The notes beneath the pieces were generated by a model. The model saw only the letters and a program-made list of their open reading frames with translations. It had not been told where the DNA came from and did not search any database. Positions 13,467 to 13,497 of a stretch of DNA of 13,497 bases are shown piece after piece. The first letter of the stretch is position 1. Every line of letters begins with the position of its first letter. The stretch is from CAMQRS01 sp964370645 (GTDB lineage: Bacteria > Bacillota_I > Bacilli_A > Erysipelotrichales > Erysipelotrichaceae). A program made the position numbers and the translations under genes. Where the stretch lies: NCBI GenBank assembly GCA_964370645.1, contig CAYJJS010000038.1, forward strand, positions 1 through 13,497. Direction: 5' to 3'.

Positions 13467-13497
13467 CCATTTCTAACTGTAATTGCAGTTGAAATGG
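13467..13497. repeat. Inverted repeat cut by the window edge
   Basis: CCATTTC-T-AACTG (13467-13479) pairs with CAGTTGAAATGG (13486-13497), with one bulged T and a 6-base loop. It continues to the last base, so its full extent is unknown. On the minus strand the same bases read as an open frame ending LQLEMDHF then TAA (stop at 13456-13458), so it could also be the tail of a truncated gene, perhaps of another mobile element. Confidence 0.5.

Overview
This is an AT-rich stretch (low GC throughout, strong AGGAGG-type ribosome binding sites, TTGACA/TATAAT promoters) from a Gram-positive Bacillota bacterium. The gene set and sequence flavour (galactose mutarotase, HxlR regulators, IS30 element with a Cys-rich insert, tRNA-His with an encoded CCA) fit a gut Erysipelotrichia-type Firmicute, but the taxonomic call is an inference from style only.

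Layout, left to right. 1-1113 (minus): the start of an unidentified gene coupled by a 4-base overlap to a galactose mutarotase gene, preceded by a promoter with a candidate catabolite-repression (cre) site. 1284-2494: an HxlR-type regulator divergent from a short-chain dehydrogenase. 2595-4200 (minus): an ArsP/YraQ-type permease with three Cys-containing 13-residue repeats, and a second, closely related HxlR regulator with a Cys-bearing tail. 4238-6338 (minus): an NAD-salvage pair, nicotinamidase then nicotinate phosphoribosyltransferase. 6412-6488 (minus): tRNA-His. 6574-8280: a complete IS30-family element with 32-bp perfect terminal inverted repeats, sitting between the promoter of tRNA-His and that of the next gene. 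8353-9119: a polysaccharide deacetylase broken by one frameshift.

The most interesting region is 9155-12687 (minus strand), which reads as a compact, possibly undescribed RiPP (ribosomally made, modified peptide) operon. In transcription order: an 11-codon upstream ORF with a strong ribosome site; a radical SAM/SPASM peptide maturase; a 42-residue precursor peptide at 11315-11443 with a Gly-Gly leader end and a short C-terminal core ending in Cys-Ile-Cys-Ile-Phe; a hairpin plus T-run that looks like an attenuator; a small protein carrying a JAMM/MPN-like metalloprotease motif (E...HSH...SxxD); and an ABC exporter without a C39 leader-peptidase domain. JAMM enzymes of other systems cut after Gly-Gly, so this protein may supply the missing leader peptidase. 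That step is hypothesis; the gene order, motifs and precursor are read directly from the sequence.

12700-13497 is gene-poor: it has possible regulatory repeats upstream of the operon, one weak unrecognised ORF, a tiny ORF, and an inverted repeat cut by the window edge.
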